Source: Modicisalibacter luteus DSM 23508 (lineage in GTDB: Bacteria; Pseudomonadota; Gammaproteobacteria; Pseudomonadales; Halomonadaceae). From it: 64,000 nt of DNA. Shown here piece by piece: positions 9,979 to 18,564 of this stretch; positions within the stretch are counted from its first letter, which is position 1, and each line of letters begins with the position of its first letter. Below the pieces are notes generated by a model, which was given only the letters and a program-made list of their open reading frames with translations, was not told where the DNA came from and searched no databases. Made by a program: the position numbers and the translations under genes. The stretch spans positions 124,001-188,000 of the forward strand of contig NZ_KB899993.1 of assembly GCF_000378505.1 (NCBI RefSeq), in the 5' to 3' direction.

Positions 9979-10842
9979 TCACTTATGCATGGCATCGTGC
10001 AATTCCGCAGCATACAGGGTGTTTTCCAGTAGCGAAGCGACCGTCATGGGGCCTACGCCACCCGGTACCGGTGTGATAAAGCTGGCGCGCGCGGCAGCGG
10101 GCTCGAACTCAATGTCACCGATCAGCTGGCCGCTATCCAGACGATTGATGCCGACATCAATGACAATGGCTCCTTCCTTGACCCATTCGCCCTTGACCAC
10201 ACCTGGTTTTCCTACGGCAACCACTAACAGATCCGCCGCACGGACATGCTTTTCCAGCTCGTTAGTGAAACGGTGACAGATGGTGGTGGTGCAGCCGGCC
10301 AGTAACAGCTCCAGTGCCATGGGGCGCCCGACGATATTGGAGGCGCCGACAATGGTCGCATCGAGGCCGCGCACTTGCAGGCCGGTTTCCTGCAACAGGG
10401 TCATGATGCCTTTGGGCGTGCAAGGGCGCAGCACGGGCAGGCGCTGGGCGAGACGGCCAAGATTGTAAGGGTGAAAACCATCCACATCCTTGTCGGGGCG
10501 AATGCGCTCGAGGATCGGGCGGGCATCGAGGTGCTGTGGCAGGGGTAGCTGAACCAGAATACCGTCGATTGACGGGTCGTCGTTTAGCTCGTCGACAAGG
10601 GCTTCAAGCGCTTCCTGGCTCGTGTCGGCGGTCAGTTGATGGCGAAAGGAGAGAATGCCAGCCTGCTCACAGGCAAGGTGTTTATTGCGCACATAGACTT
10701 CGGACGCCGGGTCTTCACCAACCAATACCACGGCTAGCCCGGGAATGCGCTTGCCGGTTTCGTGACGGGTCTTCACCTGGCGAGCGACTTGTTGGCGAAC
10801 TTGCGCGGCAATGGCTTTGCCGTCGATCAGTTGGGCTGACAT
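9979..10842 (-). CDS. folD: Bifunctional methylenetetrahydrofolate dehydrogenase/cyclohydrolase
   Basis: FolD interconverts 5,10-methylene-THF, methenyl-THF and 10-formyl-THF in the cytoplasm. The 287 residues include [14 protein letters not shown] with the catalytic Lys, QLPLPQH, PCTPKGI and the dinucleotide-binding GASNIVGRP. The ATG at 10842 is preferred over a TTG one codon earlier because AAGGAATCTTTG precedes it. luxS starts 77 bases downstream on the same strand, so a folate/activated-methyl operon is likely. Confidence 0.96.
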   Translation of the reverse strand: MSAQLIDGKAIAAQVRQQVARQVKTRHETGKRIPGLAVVLVGEDPASEVYVRNKHLACEQAGILSFRHQLTADTSQEALEALVDELNDDPSIDGILVQLPLPQHLDARPILERIRPDKDVDGFHPYNLGRLAQRLPVLRPCTPKGIMTLLQETGLQVRGLDATIVGASNIVGRPMALELLLAGCTTTICHRFTNELEKHVRAADLLVVAVGKPGVVKGEWVKEGAIVIDVGINRLDSGQLIGDIEFEPAAARASFITPVPGGVGPMTVASLLENTLYAAELHDAMHK

Positions 10843-10954
10843 CAAAGATTCCTTTGGTACTGTCGAGCAGAAGCGCTGCGGAAGAGAAGGCGAGATTTTC
10901 GCATGTCAGCAGCGGCTGTCAAAGCGATGCTGCGTTGTAATGGTTGGCAAGGAC

Positions 10955-10982
10955 TTGACCTTTGGTAAAAGTTGCGTAGAAT
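10955..10982 (+). promoter_or_regulatory. Candidate sigma-70 promoter of the tRNA cluster
   Basis: TTGACC at 10955-10960 is separated by 16 bases from TAGAAT at 10977-10982, about 55 bases upstream of tRNA-Pro. The GC-rich stretch just after the -10 is typical of stringently controlled stable-RNA promoters. Confidence 0.6.
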
Positions 10983-11036
10983 ACGCAGCGCTTGACGGGG
11001 CCCGAGCGGTGACGTCTTGGCCGTGGCTACGAACGG

Positions 11037-11113
11037 CGGGGTATAGCGCAGTCTGGTAGCGCGCCTGCTTTGGGAGCAGGATGTCGGGGGTTCGAATCCC
11101 TCTACCCCGACCA
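11037..11113 (+). tRNA. tRNA-Pro (TGG)
   Basis: A 77-base cloverleaf with encoded CCA. The acceptor stem CGGGGTA pairs with TACCCCG. The anticodon stem CCTGC/GCAGG carries the loop TTTGGGA, giving anticodon TGG. The T-arm GGTTCGAATCC is standard. Confidence 0.97.
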
Positions 11114-11201
11114 ACCTATTGATCGGCAAGAAGTTTTTGCTCAGTAGGGTTGTGGTGAGAAGCTTGGGGCCGTAATATGACTCTCACTGTAGAGACTGTA
11201 T

Positions 11202-11278
11202 GCGCCTATAGCTCAACCGGATAGAGCAACGGCCTTCTAAGCCGTAGGTTGCAGGTTCGAGTCCTGCTGGGCGCGCCA
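11202..11278 (+). tRNA. tRNA-Arg (TCT)
   Basis: A 77-base cloverleaf with encoded CCA. The acceptor GCGCCTA pairs with TGGGCGC (one G-T). The anticodon stem ACGGC/GCCGT has loop CTTCTAA, giving anticodon TCT, which reads AGA and AGG codons. Confidence 0.97.
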
Positions 11279-11339
11279 AGTTGGTGGCCGATCTCTTTGG
11301 TCAGTTCAGCTTGCAATGCCGTAAGTAATAGTTCGATAT

Positions 11340-11415
11340 GGTGGATGTAGCTCAGTGGTAGAGCCCCGGATTGTGGCTCCGGTGGTCGTGGGTTCGATCC
11401 CCATCATCCACCCCA
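11340..11415 (+). tRNA. tRNA-His (GTG), copy 1
   Basis: A 76-base tRNA that includes the extra G at position -1 (11340) facing C73, diagnostic of tRNA-His. The acceptor GTGGATG pairs with CATCCAC, the anticodon is GTG and CCA is encoded. Confidence 0.97.
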
Positions 11416-11444
11416 TATCGTCTTTCCCGGTTTGTCCTAGAAGT

Positions 11445-11520
11445 GGTGGATGTAGCTCAGTGGTAGAGCCCCGGATTGTGGCTCCGGTGGTCGTGGGTTC
11501 GATCCCCATCATCCACCCCA
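11445..11520 (+). tRNA. tRNA-His (GTG), copy 2
   Basis: Identical over all 76 bases to the copy 29 bases upstream, including the G-1 and encoded CCA. The tandem identity indicates recent duplication or ongoing gene conversion. Confidence 0.97.
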
Positions 11521-11772
11521 TTTCTTTATTTCCCTCGTTGTTGTGTTGCCACGCTCGTGGCGATTCCTGTTTAAACTCTTTTCCCGCTGCTTTCCGTTGA
11601 TACTTTCCCGGTTGCTAGGCTTACAATGGTGCTGTTTTGCCCGCTGACCTTGCAAAATCAGTGGATGTCCTCATATACAGCCGCATGCCGCGCTTGCCAG
11701 CGCGTGTCGGGATTCTTAAAATCCTCTCTTTGAACGCACATTTAAACGCCCCCAGTCGGTAGAGGACCTTTC

Positions 11773-13131
11773 ATGCAAGTTTCCGTCGAAACGACTTCAC
11801 AGATCGAGCGCCGCGTCACCGTGCAGGTGCCATCCAATGAAGTCGATGAGGCCGTCGCCGCCCGTCTCAAGGACACCGCGAAAAACGTTCGCCTCAATGG
11901 CTTCCGCCAAGGGCGGGTACCGATGGCGGTGGTGAAGCAGCGCTACGGTCGCGACGTACGTAATGAAGTGGTGGGCGAGCTAATGCGTCAGCATTATGTC
12001 CGGGCTATCACCGAGCAGAGCCTGAACCCGGCGGGATACCCCTCGATTGAACCCACCGTCAATGAGGCGGGCAAGGATCTGGAGTTCGTCGCGACGCTGG
12101 AGGTGTATCCGGAGTTCGATTTGGCCTCTATCGAAGGCAGCGAAATCGAGCGCCCGGTAGCTAGCGTCAATGACGGCGACATCGATCAGATGATCGAAAC
12201 CCTGCGCAAGCAGAATGCTCAGTGGGAAGCCGTCGACCGTGTCGCCGAAACGGGCGATCAGGTCAAGGTCGACTTCAAGGGCTTCCTGGGTGATGAGCCG
12301 TTTGAAGGTGGCGAAGCCGAAGGGCATGACCTCGTTCTGGGCTCCAACAGCTTCATTCCGGGTTTCGAGGATCAGCTGGTCGGGGTCAAGGCAGGCGACG
12401 AAACCGAGATCAAGGTCACCTTCCCTGAAGACTACCAGGCTGAGCATCTGGCCGGTAAAGAGGCGACCTTCAAGGTCAAGGTTCATCAGGTCAGCGCCCA
12501 GCAATTGCCGGAAGTCGATGCCGAGTTCGTCAAGCAGTTCGGAGTCGACGATGGTGACCTCGACAAGTTCCGTGCCGAAGTGCGTAAGAACATGGAGCGC
12601 GAGATCAAGCAGGCCGTCGACAATCGCGTCAAGCAGCAGGCCTTGGATGCCTTGAAGCAGGCCAACGATATTCCGGTGCCGGCTTCGATGGTCAGCCAGG
12701 AAACCGATGCGCTCAAGCGCCAGGCTGCCCAGCAGTTCGGCCTGGGTGACGATTTTGACGTCTCGCAGCTACCGGACGAGCTATTCGCCGAGCAGGCCAA
12801 GAGCCGGGTGCAGGTCGGTCTGTTGCTGGCCGAGGTCATCAAGGTGAATGAGCTGGAAGCCAGCGATGACGAGATCAAGGCCAAGGTCGAAGAGCTCGCC
12901 CAACAGTACCAGCAACCTGAGCAGGTCATTGAGTACTACCTCAAGGACGAGCAGATGAAGAACCAGGTAAAGTCTGCCGTACTTGAAGAGAAGGCGGTTG
13001 ACAAGCTTCTCGAGCAGGCACAGGTTAAAGACGTCGAGATGTCCTACGAGCAGGCGCTTCAGGCGGCCCAACAGCAGGGCGGAGAAGGTGAAGAAGCCGA
13101 AGAGGATGAGGCGACTTCACAGCAGTCCTGA
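11773..13131 (+). CDS. tig: Trigger factor, ribosome-associated chaperone and prolyl isomerase
   Basis: Trigger factor binds the ribosome exit tunnel and helps nascent chains fold. The 452 residues contain the N-terminal ribosome-binding domain with a GFRQGRVP signature near residue 44, then an FKBP domain (KVDFKGFLGDEPFEGG, GSNSFIPGFEDQL), then the helical substrate cradle and a very acidic C-terminal tail. The RBS GAGGAC precedes the start. It heads the classic tig-clpP-clpX-lon order. Confidence 0.97.
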   Translation: MQVSVETTSQIERRVTVQVPSNEVDEAVAARLKDTAKNVRLNGFRQGRVPMAVVKQRYGRDVRNEVVGELMRQHYVRAITEQSLNPAGYPSIEPTVNEAGKDLEFVATLEVYPEFDLASIEGSEIERPVASVNDGDIDQMIETLRKQNAQWEAVDRVAETGDQVKVDFKGFLGDEPFEGGEAEGHDLVLGSNSFIPGFEDQLVGVKAGDETEIKVTFPEDYQAEHLAGKEATFKVKVHQVSAQQLPEVDAEFVKQFGVDDGDLDKFRAEVRKNMEREIKQAVDNRVKQQALDALKQANDIPVPASMVSQETDALKRQAAQQFGLGDDFDVSQLPDELFAEQAKSRVQVGLLLAEVIKVNELEASDDEIKAKVEELAQQYQQPEQVIEYYLKDEQMKNQVKSAVLEEKAVDKLLEQAQVKDVEMSYEQALQAAQQQGGEGEEAEEDEATSQQS

Positions 13132-13156
13132 CGCGACGCTGCACAAGCTGACTGAA

Positions 13157-13178
13157 CGACCCGGCTTCGGCCGGGTCG
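13157..13178 (+). terminator. TTCG-loop hairpin between tig and clpP
   Basis: CGACCCGGC and GCCGGGTCG form a perfect 9-base stem around a stable TTCG tetraloop, 25 bases after the tig stop. No T run follows, so it may be a partial terminator or an RNA-stability element. Confidence 0.5.
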
Positions 13179-13247
13179 ATAGTCATGTGTCTGGCTAAGG
13201 TAAGCAAGGCATCACGTTACAAATCACCGGATTAAGGTAGTCACGCA

Positions 13248-13868
13248 ATGGGCAACGAGTTCGATATTCAAAACGCCGGCGGTCTGGTCCCTATGGTGGT
13301 CGAGCAGAGCGCACGCGGCGAGCGGGCCTACGATATTTACTCGCGCCTGCTCAAGGAACGTGTGATCTTCCTAGTGGGTCCGGTGGAAGACTACATGGCC
13401 AACCTGGTCGTAGCACAGCTTTTATTCCTTGAGTCCGAAAACCCGGACAAGGATATTCATCTGTACATCAACTCGCCTGGTGGATCGGTGACAGCGGGAA
13501 TGTCCATCTATGACACCATGCAGTTCGTCAAGCCTGATGTTTCGACCGTGTGTATTGGTCAGGCCGCCAGCATGGGAGCATTGCTTCTGGCCGGTGGCGC
13601 TAAGGACAAGCGCTTCTGTCTACCGAATTCCCGAATGATGATCCACCAGCCACTCGGTGGGTATCAGGGGCAGGCAGCGGATATCGAGATCCATACACGT
13701 GAAATTCTCAACATCCGCCATAAACTGAATCGTATTCTGGCCGATCATACCGGGCAGGAGATCGAGACTATTGCCAAGGATACTGACCGTGACAACTTCA
13801 TGGATGGTAACCAGGCAGTGGAATATGGCCTTATCGATGCCGTGCTGGATAAGCGCCCGGCATCCTGA
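13248..13868 (+). CDS. clpP: ATP-dependent Clp protease proteolytic subunit
   Basis: Serine protease that forms the ClpXP/ClpAP chamber. The 206 residues carry the catalytic triad: Ser in [14 protein letters not shown], His in [10 protein letters not shown] and Asp in [17 protein letters not shown] forms the oxyanion and substrate strand. clpX starts 66 bases downstream on the same strand. Confidence 0.97.
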   Translation: MGNEFDIQNAGGLVPMVVEQSARGERAYDIYSRLLKERVIFLVGPVEDYMANLVVAQLLFLESENPDKDIHLYINSPGGSVTAGMSIYDTMQFVKPDVSTVCIGQAASMGALLLAGGAKDKRFCLPNSRMMIHQPLGGYQGQAADIEIHTREILNIRHKLNRILADHTGQEIETIAKDTDRDNFMDGNQAVEYGLIDAVLDKRPAS

Positions 13869-13934
13869 TAGCGTAATTGTAAACTAAGCATATCCTGGCG
13901 GCTGATAGGGTCGCCTTCGGAAAGAGGTACGCGA

Positions 13935-15212
13935 ATGGCCGACGGCAAAGGCAAAGACGAGGGTAAGCTGCTGTACTGCTCGTTCTGTGGCAAGAATCAG
14001 AACGAAGTACGCAAGCTGATCGCAGGTCCTTCCGTCTATATCTGCGACGAGTGTGTCGATTTGTGCAACGACATCATTCGCGAGGAGGTTCTGGAGGCCG
14101 ATGCTGAGGGTGATGAGGATCGTCTGCCAGCTCCGCGTGAAATCCGCGATACTCTCGATGACTACGTAATCGGGCAGGACCGGGCCAAAATGGTGCTCTC
14201 TGTAGCGGTGTACAACCACTACAAGCGTCTGCGCGCAGGTGTGAAAAGCGATGACGTCGAGCTCGGCAAATCCAATATTCTGCTGATCGGCCCGACGGGT
14301 AGCGGCAAGACGCTGTTGGCCGAAACCTTGGCACGTCTGCTTAATGTTCCCTTTACCATCGCCGATGCCACGACGCTGACGGAAGCGGGCTATGTCGGTG
14401 AGGACGTAGAGAACATCATCCAGAAGCTGCTGCAGAAGTGCGACTATGATGTTGAAAAGGCCCAGCGCGGCATCGTCTACATCGACGAGATCGACAAGAT
14501 CTCGCGCAAGTCCGACAACCCGTCGATCACCCGTGACGTTTCGGGCGAGGGGGTACAGCAGGCGCTGCTCAAGCTGATAGAAGGCACAACGGCTTCGGTA
14601 CCTCCGCAGGGAGGACGCAAGCACCCGCAGCAGGAGTTCCTGCAGGTCGATACCGGCAACATCTTGTTTATTGTCGGCGGCGCCTTCGCTGGGCTGGACA
14701 AGGTGATTCGCGATCGTGCCGAGAAGGGCGGGATCGGTTTCAATGCGACAGTCAAGAGTAAGGACTCCAACAAGGGCGTTGGCGATATCCTCGCCGATGT
14801 GGAGCCCGAGGATCTGGTCAAGTTCGGCCTGATTCCTGAATTTGTCGGTCGTCTGCCGGTGATAGCTACCTTGACCGAGCTCAGCGAGGAGGCGCTCGTA
14901 CAGATCCTGACCGAGCCCAAGAACTCGTTGGTCAAGCAATATGCCAAGCTGTTCGAGATGGAGAACGTCGAGCTCGATTTTCGTGAGGATGCGCTTCTTG
15001 CGGTTGCACGTAAGGCGATGACTCGCAAGACCGGCGCTCGTGGCTTGCGTTCGATTCTCGAGTCGGTACTGCTCGATACCATGTATGAAGTGCCGTCACT
15101 CGAAGGCGTCACCAAGGTGGTTATTGACGAGTCTGTAATCGCTGGCGAGAGCGAGCCGTTGCTCATGTATTCGAACCATGAAGAGAGCAAGGTCGCGAAC
15201 AAGGATGGCTAA
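13935..15212 (+). CDS. clpX: ATP-dependent Clp protease ATP-binding subunit
   Basis: AAA+ unfoldase that feeds ClpP. The N-terminal zinc finger is visible as CSFCGKN and CDECVDLC. Walker A is GPTGSGKT near residue 116 and Walker B is [10 protein letters not shown] near 180. The sensor and arginine-finger region ([10 protein letters not shown]) is near the C-terminus. The length of 425 residues is standard and the RBS GAAAGAGG precedes the start. Confidence 0.97.
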   Translation: MADGKGKDEGKLLYCSFCGKNQNEVRKLIAGPSVYICDECVDLCNDIIREEVLEADAEGDEDRLPAPREIRDTLDDYVIGQDRAKMVLSVAVYNHYKRLRAGVKSDDVELGKSNILLIGPTGSGKTLLAETLARLLNVPFTIADATTLTEAGYVGEDVENIIQKLLQKCDYDVEKAQRGIVYIDEIDKISRKSDNPSITRDVSGEGVQQALLKLIEGTTASVPPQGGRKHPQQEFLQVDTGNILFIVGGAFAGLDKVIRDRAEKGGIGFNATVKSKDSNKGVGDILADVEPEDLVKFGLIPEFVGRLPVIATLTELSEEALVQILTEPKNSLVKQYAKLFEMENVELDFREDALLAVARKAMTRKTGARGLRSILESVLLDTMYEVPSLEGVTKVVIDESVIAGESEPLLMYSNHEESKVANKDG

Positions 15213-15231
15213 TGTTCATCCCGTTCGGGAG

Positions 15232-15254
15232 GGGGGCCGTCATGGCCCCCTTTT
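15232..15254 (+). terminator. Terminator after clpX
   Basis: GGGGGCC pairs with GGCCCCC across a 5-base loop and is followed by TTTT. It separates clpX from lon. Confidence 0.85.
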
Positions 15255-15529
15255 CGTATGTTAGGCAGCATGAGGCGGTTGCTGCCTGACGGTTGTAAAT
15301 TGACACTTTCGCCCCAATTTCTTGTCCCAATAGTCGATTGCCGCGCTAGGAGAATACTCGACCTGGCTGACTAAGGAGATCGTTCACTCGGTTCCGGCCG
15401 ATGCGTGTCGGGTCGGTCTGCCCGAACAGGATCCATCAGGCTCCTGCCATCTCGTTCTTGCCGGCTGCGAACCGCCGAACCAGGTTGTGCCTGGTGTCCA
15501 AACATTCGAATCGTGAGGAACTGTCTGCG

Positions 15530-17938
15530 ATGCAGCAGAACGCCGAACAGACACTGAGTCTGCCCCTTCTCCCATTGCGGGATGTTGTCGTCTACCCGCA
15601 GATGGTCATTCCCCTGTTCGTAGGGCGTGAAAAGTCCATCCAGGCCCTCGAAGCGGCCATGGATGCCGATAAGCGTGTGCTGTTGGTCGCCCAGCGCGAG
15701 GCTGGACAAGACGACCCGGGGACTGAAGACCTGTTCTCGATAGGCACCGTGGCGGAGATCATGCAACTGCTCAAGTTGCCGGACGGGACCGTCAAGGTTC
15801 TCATCGAAGGGACGTCACGTGCCGATGTGCGGCATGTGGGCCTTGCTGAATCTGGTTACAGCATTGCCGATATCGTGCTGCGCGAGAGCCAGCCACTTTC
15901 AGATCGCGAGCAGGAATCGCTCGTCAGAGTGCTGCTCAACCAGTTTGAGCAGTACGTAAAGCTGTCCAAGAAAGTACCCAACGAGGTACTCAGCTCGCTA
16001 CAGGGCATTGAGGATCCGAGCCGACTCGTTGATACCATCTGCGCCCATCTGTCGCTGAAAATCGGTGACAAGCAGGAACTACTCGAGATGGATCGTGTGC
16101 GTGATCGCATCGAGCACCTGATGGCATTGATCGAATCAGAAATCGATCTGCTACAGGTGGAAAAGCGCATTCGGTCGCGTGTCAAGGATCAGATGGAAAA
16201 GTCGCAGCGTGAGTACTACCTCAACGAGCAGATGAAGGCCATCCAGAAAGAGATGGGCGAGCTCGAGAACGTACCTAACGAGGCTGATAAATACGAGAAG
16301 CTGATCAAGGAATCCGGTATGCCTGCCGAGGCTGCCGATAAGGCCAACCAAGAGCTGAGCAAGCTCAAGATGATGGCCCCCACCTCGGCCGAGGCGACCG
16401 TGGTGCGCTCGTACCTGGATTGGCTGGTGTCGGTGCCGTGGAAAAAGCGCACACGCGTCAAGCACGATCTGCCGCATGCCGTCTCGGTGCTTGATGAAGA
16501 CCATTATGGCCTGGAAGAGGTAAAGGAACGTATTCTCGAGTACTTGGCCGTACAGAAACGGGTCAAGAAGCTCAAGGGGCCGGTACTATGCCTCGTTGGG
16601 CCGCCAGGGGTAGGTAAGACATCGCTGGGCCAGTCGATCGCTCGTGCAACCAATCGCAAGTATGTTCGCCTCGCCCTGGGTGGCGTAAGGGACGAATCGG
16701 AAATACGTGGGCATCGCCGGACCTACATCGGCTCGCTGCCGGGTAAATTGATCCAGCGCATGAGCAAAGCCGGCGTAAAGAACCCGCTGTTCCTGCTGGA
16801 CGAAGTCGACAAGATTGGCATGGACCATCGTGGCGATCCGGCATCGGCGCTACTTGAGGTGCTTGATCCCGAGCAGAACGACAAGTTCAGTGATCACTAT
16901 CTGGAACTCGACTACGACCTTTCCGACGTGATGTTCATCTGCACCGCGAACTCGATGAATATCCCTGGGCCACTACTGGATCGCATGGAGATCATTCGTC
17001 TTCCGGGCTACACCGAGGATGAAAAACTCGCCATCGCGAAGCGCTACCTGTTGCCCAAGCAGCTCAAGGCCAATGGGCTCAAGGACGAAGAGCTCGCGAT
17101 GTCCGATGAGGCGATTCTCGAGCTCATTCGCTACTATACTCGCGAGGCAGGGGTACGCGAACTCGAACGTCAGATAGCGAAAGTATGTCGTAAAGTACTT
17201 CGCGAGCGTGTCGAGCAGGAAGGCAAGCAGGGCGCACAGGCGGCGCAATCGCTGACAGCCGAGGATATAGAGGCTTACGCAGGCGTACGGCGTTATAGCT
17301 ATGGCTTGGCCGATCTGGAGCATCAGGTGGGACGAGTTACTGGCCTAGCCTGGACTTCGGTCGGTGGTGAACTGCTCAACATCGAGTCGGTCGTTACGCC
17401 GGGTAAGGGGCGCCTGAACAAGACGGGCTCTCTAGGTAACGTCATGAAGGAATCGGTCGATGCAGCGCATACCGTGGTACGTGCCCGTGCCGTACCCATG
17501 GGGATAGATCCTGAGCGTTTCGAAAAAGAGGATTTACATATCCACGTGCCCGAAGGTGCCACTCCCAAGGATGGCCCCAGCGCTGGCATTGCCATGGTTA
17601 CCGCCATGGTATCCGCCTATACCGAACGCCCTGTGCGTTGTGACGTGGCGATGACTGGAGAAGTCAACCTGCGGGGCGAAGTGCTTCCGATCGGTGGGCT
17701 AAAGGAGAAATTGCTGGCAGCAAGGCGGGGTGGTATAAAGATCGTACTTATTCCTGAAGAGAATCGTCGTGACCTCAAGGAGGTTCCCGACAACATTACC
17801 AATGCCTTGGATATTCGTCCTGTGCGTTGGATCGATGAGGTTCTTGACGTGGCGTTGGTTGATCCTTCCGAAGTGTCAAGCGATGATACTCGTCCTGATG
17901 AAGCGGCTTCTTCGCATACGATGGTCAGCACGCACTAA
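15530..17938 (+). CDS. lon: ATP-dependent Lon protease
   Basis: Lon degrades misfolded and regulatory proteins. The 802 residues show the N-terminal substrate domain (LPLLPLRDVVVYPQMVIPLF), Walker A GPPGVGKT near residue 353, Walker B LFLLDEVDKIG and the catalytic Ser in KDGPSAGIAM, with its partner Lys further on in the protease domain. The ATG at 15530 is chosen because GAGGAA lies upstream and homology begins here; the in-frame region back to 15401 is not lon-like. A possible -35 TTGACA lies at about 15300, but I see no convincing -10. Confidence 0.97.
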   Translation: MQQNAEQTLSLPLLPLRDVVVYPQMVIPLFVGREKSIQALEAAMDADKRVLLVAQREAGQDDPGTEDLFSIGTVAEIMQLLKLPDGTVKVLIEGTSRADVRHVGLAESGYSIADIVLRESQPLSDREQESLVRVLLNQFEQYVKLSKKVPNEVLSSLQGIEDPSRLVDTICAHLSLKIGDKQELLEMDRVRDRIEHLMALIESEIDLLQVEKRIRSRVKDQMEKSQREYYLNEQMKAIQKEMGELENVPNEADKYEKLIKESGMPAEAADKANQELSKLKMMAPTSAEATVVRSYLDWLVSVPWKKRTRVKHDLPHAVSVLDEDHYGLEEVKERILEYLAVQKRVKKLKGPVLCLVGPPGVGKTSLGQSIARATNRKYVRLALGGVRDESEIRGHRRTYIGSLPGKLIQRMSKAGVKNPLFLLDEVDKIGMDHRGDPASALLEVLDPEQNDKFSDHYLELDYDLSDVMFICTANSMNIPGPLLDRMEIIRLPGYTEDEKLAIAKRYLLPKQLKANGLKDEELAMSDEAILELIRYYTREAGVRELERQIAKVCRKVLRERVEQEGKQGAQAAQSLTAEDIEAYAGVRRYSYGLADLEHQVGRVTGLAWTSVGGELLNIESVVTPGKGRLNKTGSLGNVMKESVDAAHTVVRARAVPMGIDPERFEKEDLHIHVPEGATPKDGPSAGIAMVTAMVSAYTERPVRCDVAMTGEVNLRGEVLPIGGLKEKLLAARRGGIKIVLIPEENRRDLKEVPDNITNALDIRPVRWIDEVLDVALVDPSEVSSDDTRPDEAASSHTMVSTH

Positions 17939-17953
17939 AGGGTTTTTAAAAGA

Positions 17954-17979
17954 CATAACGGGGTAAAAACCCCGTTATG
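17954..17979 (+). terminator. Hairpin between lon and hupB
   Basis: CATAACGGGG pairs perfectly with CCCCGTTATG around TAAAAA, 16 bases after the lon stop. It lacks a following T run, so termination may be partial. Confidence 0.55.
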
Positions 17980-18003
17980 ACGGGGCTTGGCGCCGAAGGT
18001 CGC

Positions 18004-18033
18004 TTGACAGAAGTTTTGCCGCATTGCTATAAA
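18004..18033 (+). promoter_or_regulatory. Candidate sigma-70 promoter of hupB
   Basis: A consensus TTGACA at 18004-18009 and TATAAA at 18028-18033 are separated by 18 bases, about 80 bases before the hupB start. This is the strongest sigma-70-like promoter seen in the region. Confidence 0.65.
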
Positions 18034-18114
18034 TTGCGCTTTGCTGTGATCGCGTAAGCCGCCCTAAAGAAGCGCCGATTTTCAGTAATTTCCGAAACAG
18101 TCAAGGGGTGAAGT

Positions 18115-18387
18115 GTGAATAAATCCGAGCTGATCGAAGCCATCGCCGCATCTGCCGATATTCCCAAGGCAGCTGCAAGTCGCGCGCTGGATGCGATGAT
18201 TGAGTCCGTCACCGAGAGCCTGAAGAAGGGCGATTCCGTTGCCTTGGTCGGCTTCGGTACTTTTACTGTCAAGGAGCGCGCTGCGCGTACTGGCCGCAAC
18301 CCCCAGACAGGTCAGCCGATCGATATCAGCGCAGCCAAGGTGCCCAGCTTCAAGGCTGGCAAGGCGCTCAAGGATTCGGTCAACTGA
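18115..18387 (+). CDS. hupB: DNA-binding protein HU-beta
   Basis: Nucleoid protein of 90 residues with the HU fold: helical dimerisation part ([22 protein letters not shown]), then [21 protein letters not shown] with the DNA-contacting beta arm. It starts with GTG, preceded by AAGGGGTGAA. The arrangement lon-hupB-ppiD is conserved in gammaproteobacteria. Confidence 0.97.
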   Translation: MNKSELIEAIAASADIPKAAASRALDAMIESVTESLKKGDSVALVGFGTFTVKERAARTGRNPQTGQPIDISAAKVPSFKAGKALKDSVN

Positions 18388-18508
18388 TTCCCTGACGTCC
18401 CGGTTGCATACGCGGGGCCTGGCAGTGACATCAGGGCGCTGATGATCAACCTGCGATGTTGAGCATCCCACCTTGCCGGTTAGCTGCCAACCATGTCCCT
18501 GCTGCCAG

Positions 18509-18540
18509 GCGCATCGCGTAAGCGATGCGCTTTTTTATTT
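18509..18540 (+). terminator. Intrinsic terminator after hupB
   Basis: GCGCATCGC pairs with GCGATGCGC across GTAA and is followed by TTTTTTATTT. This is a textbook intrinsic terminator that ends 25 bases before ppiD. Confidence 0.93.
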
Positions 18541-18564
18541 CAACAATCAGCATTTGAGGCCAGC

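Noticed and set aside
11306-11521. Reverse-strand ORF with a repeated 30-residue sequence
   Set aside because: It is the antisense reading of the two identical tRNA-His genes.
15401-15529. N-terminal extension of lon
   Set aside because: It is not Lon-like; the good RBS and homology begin at 15530.
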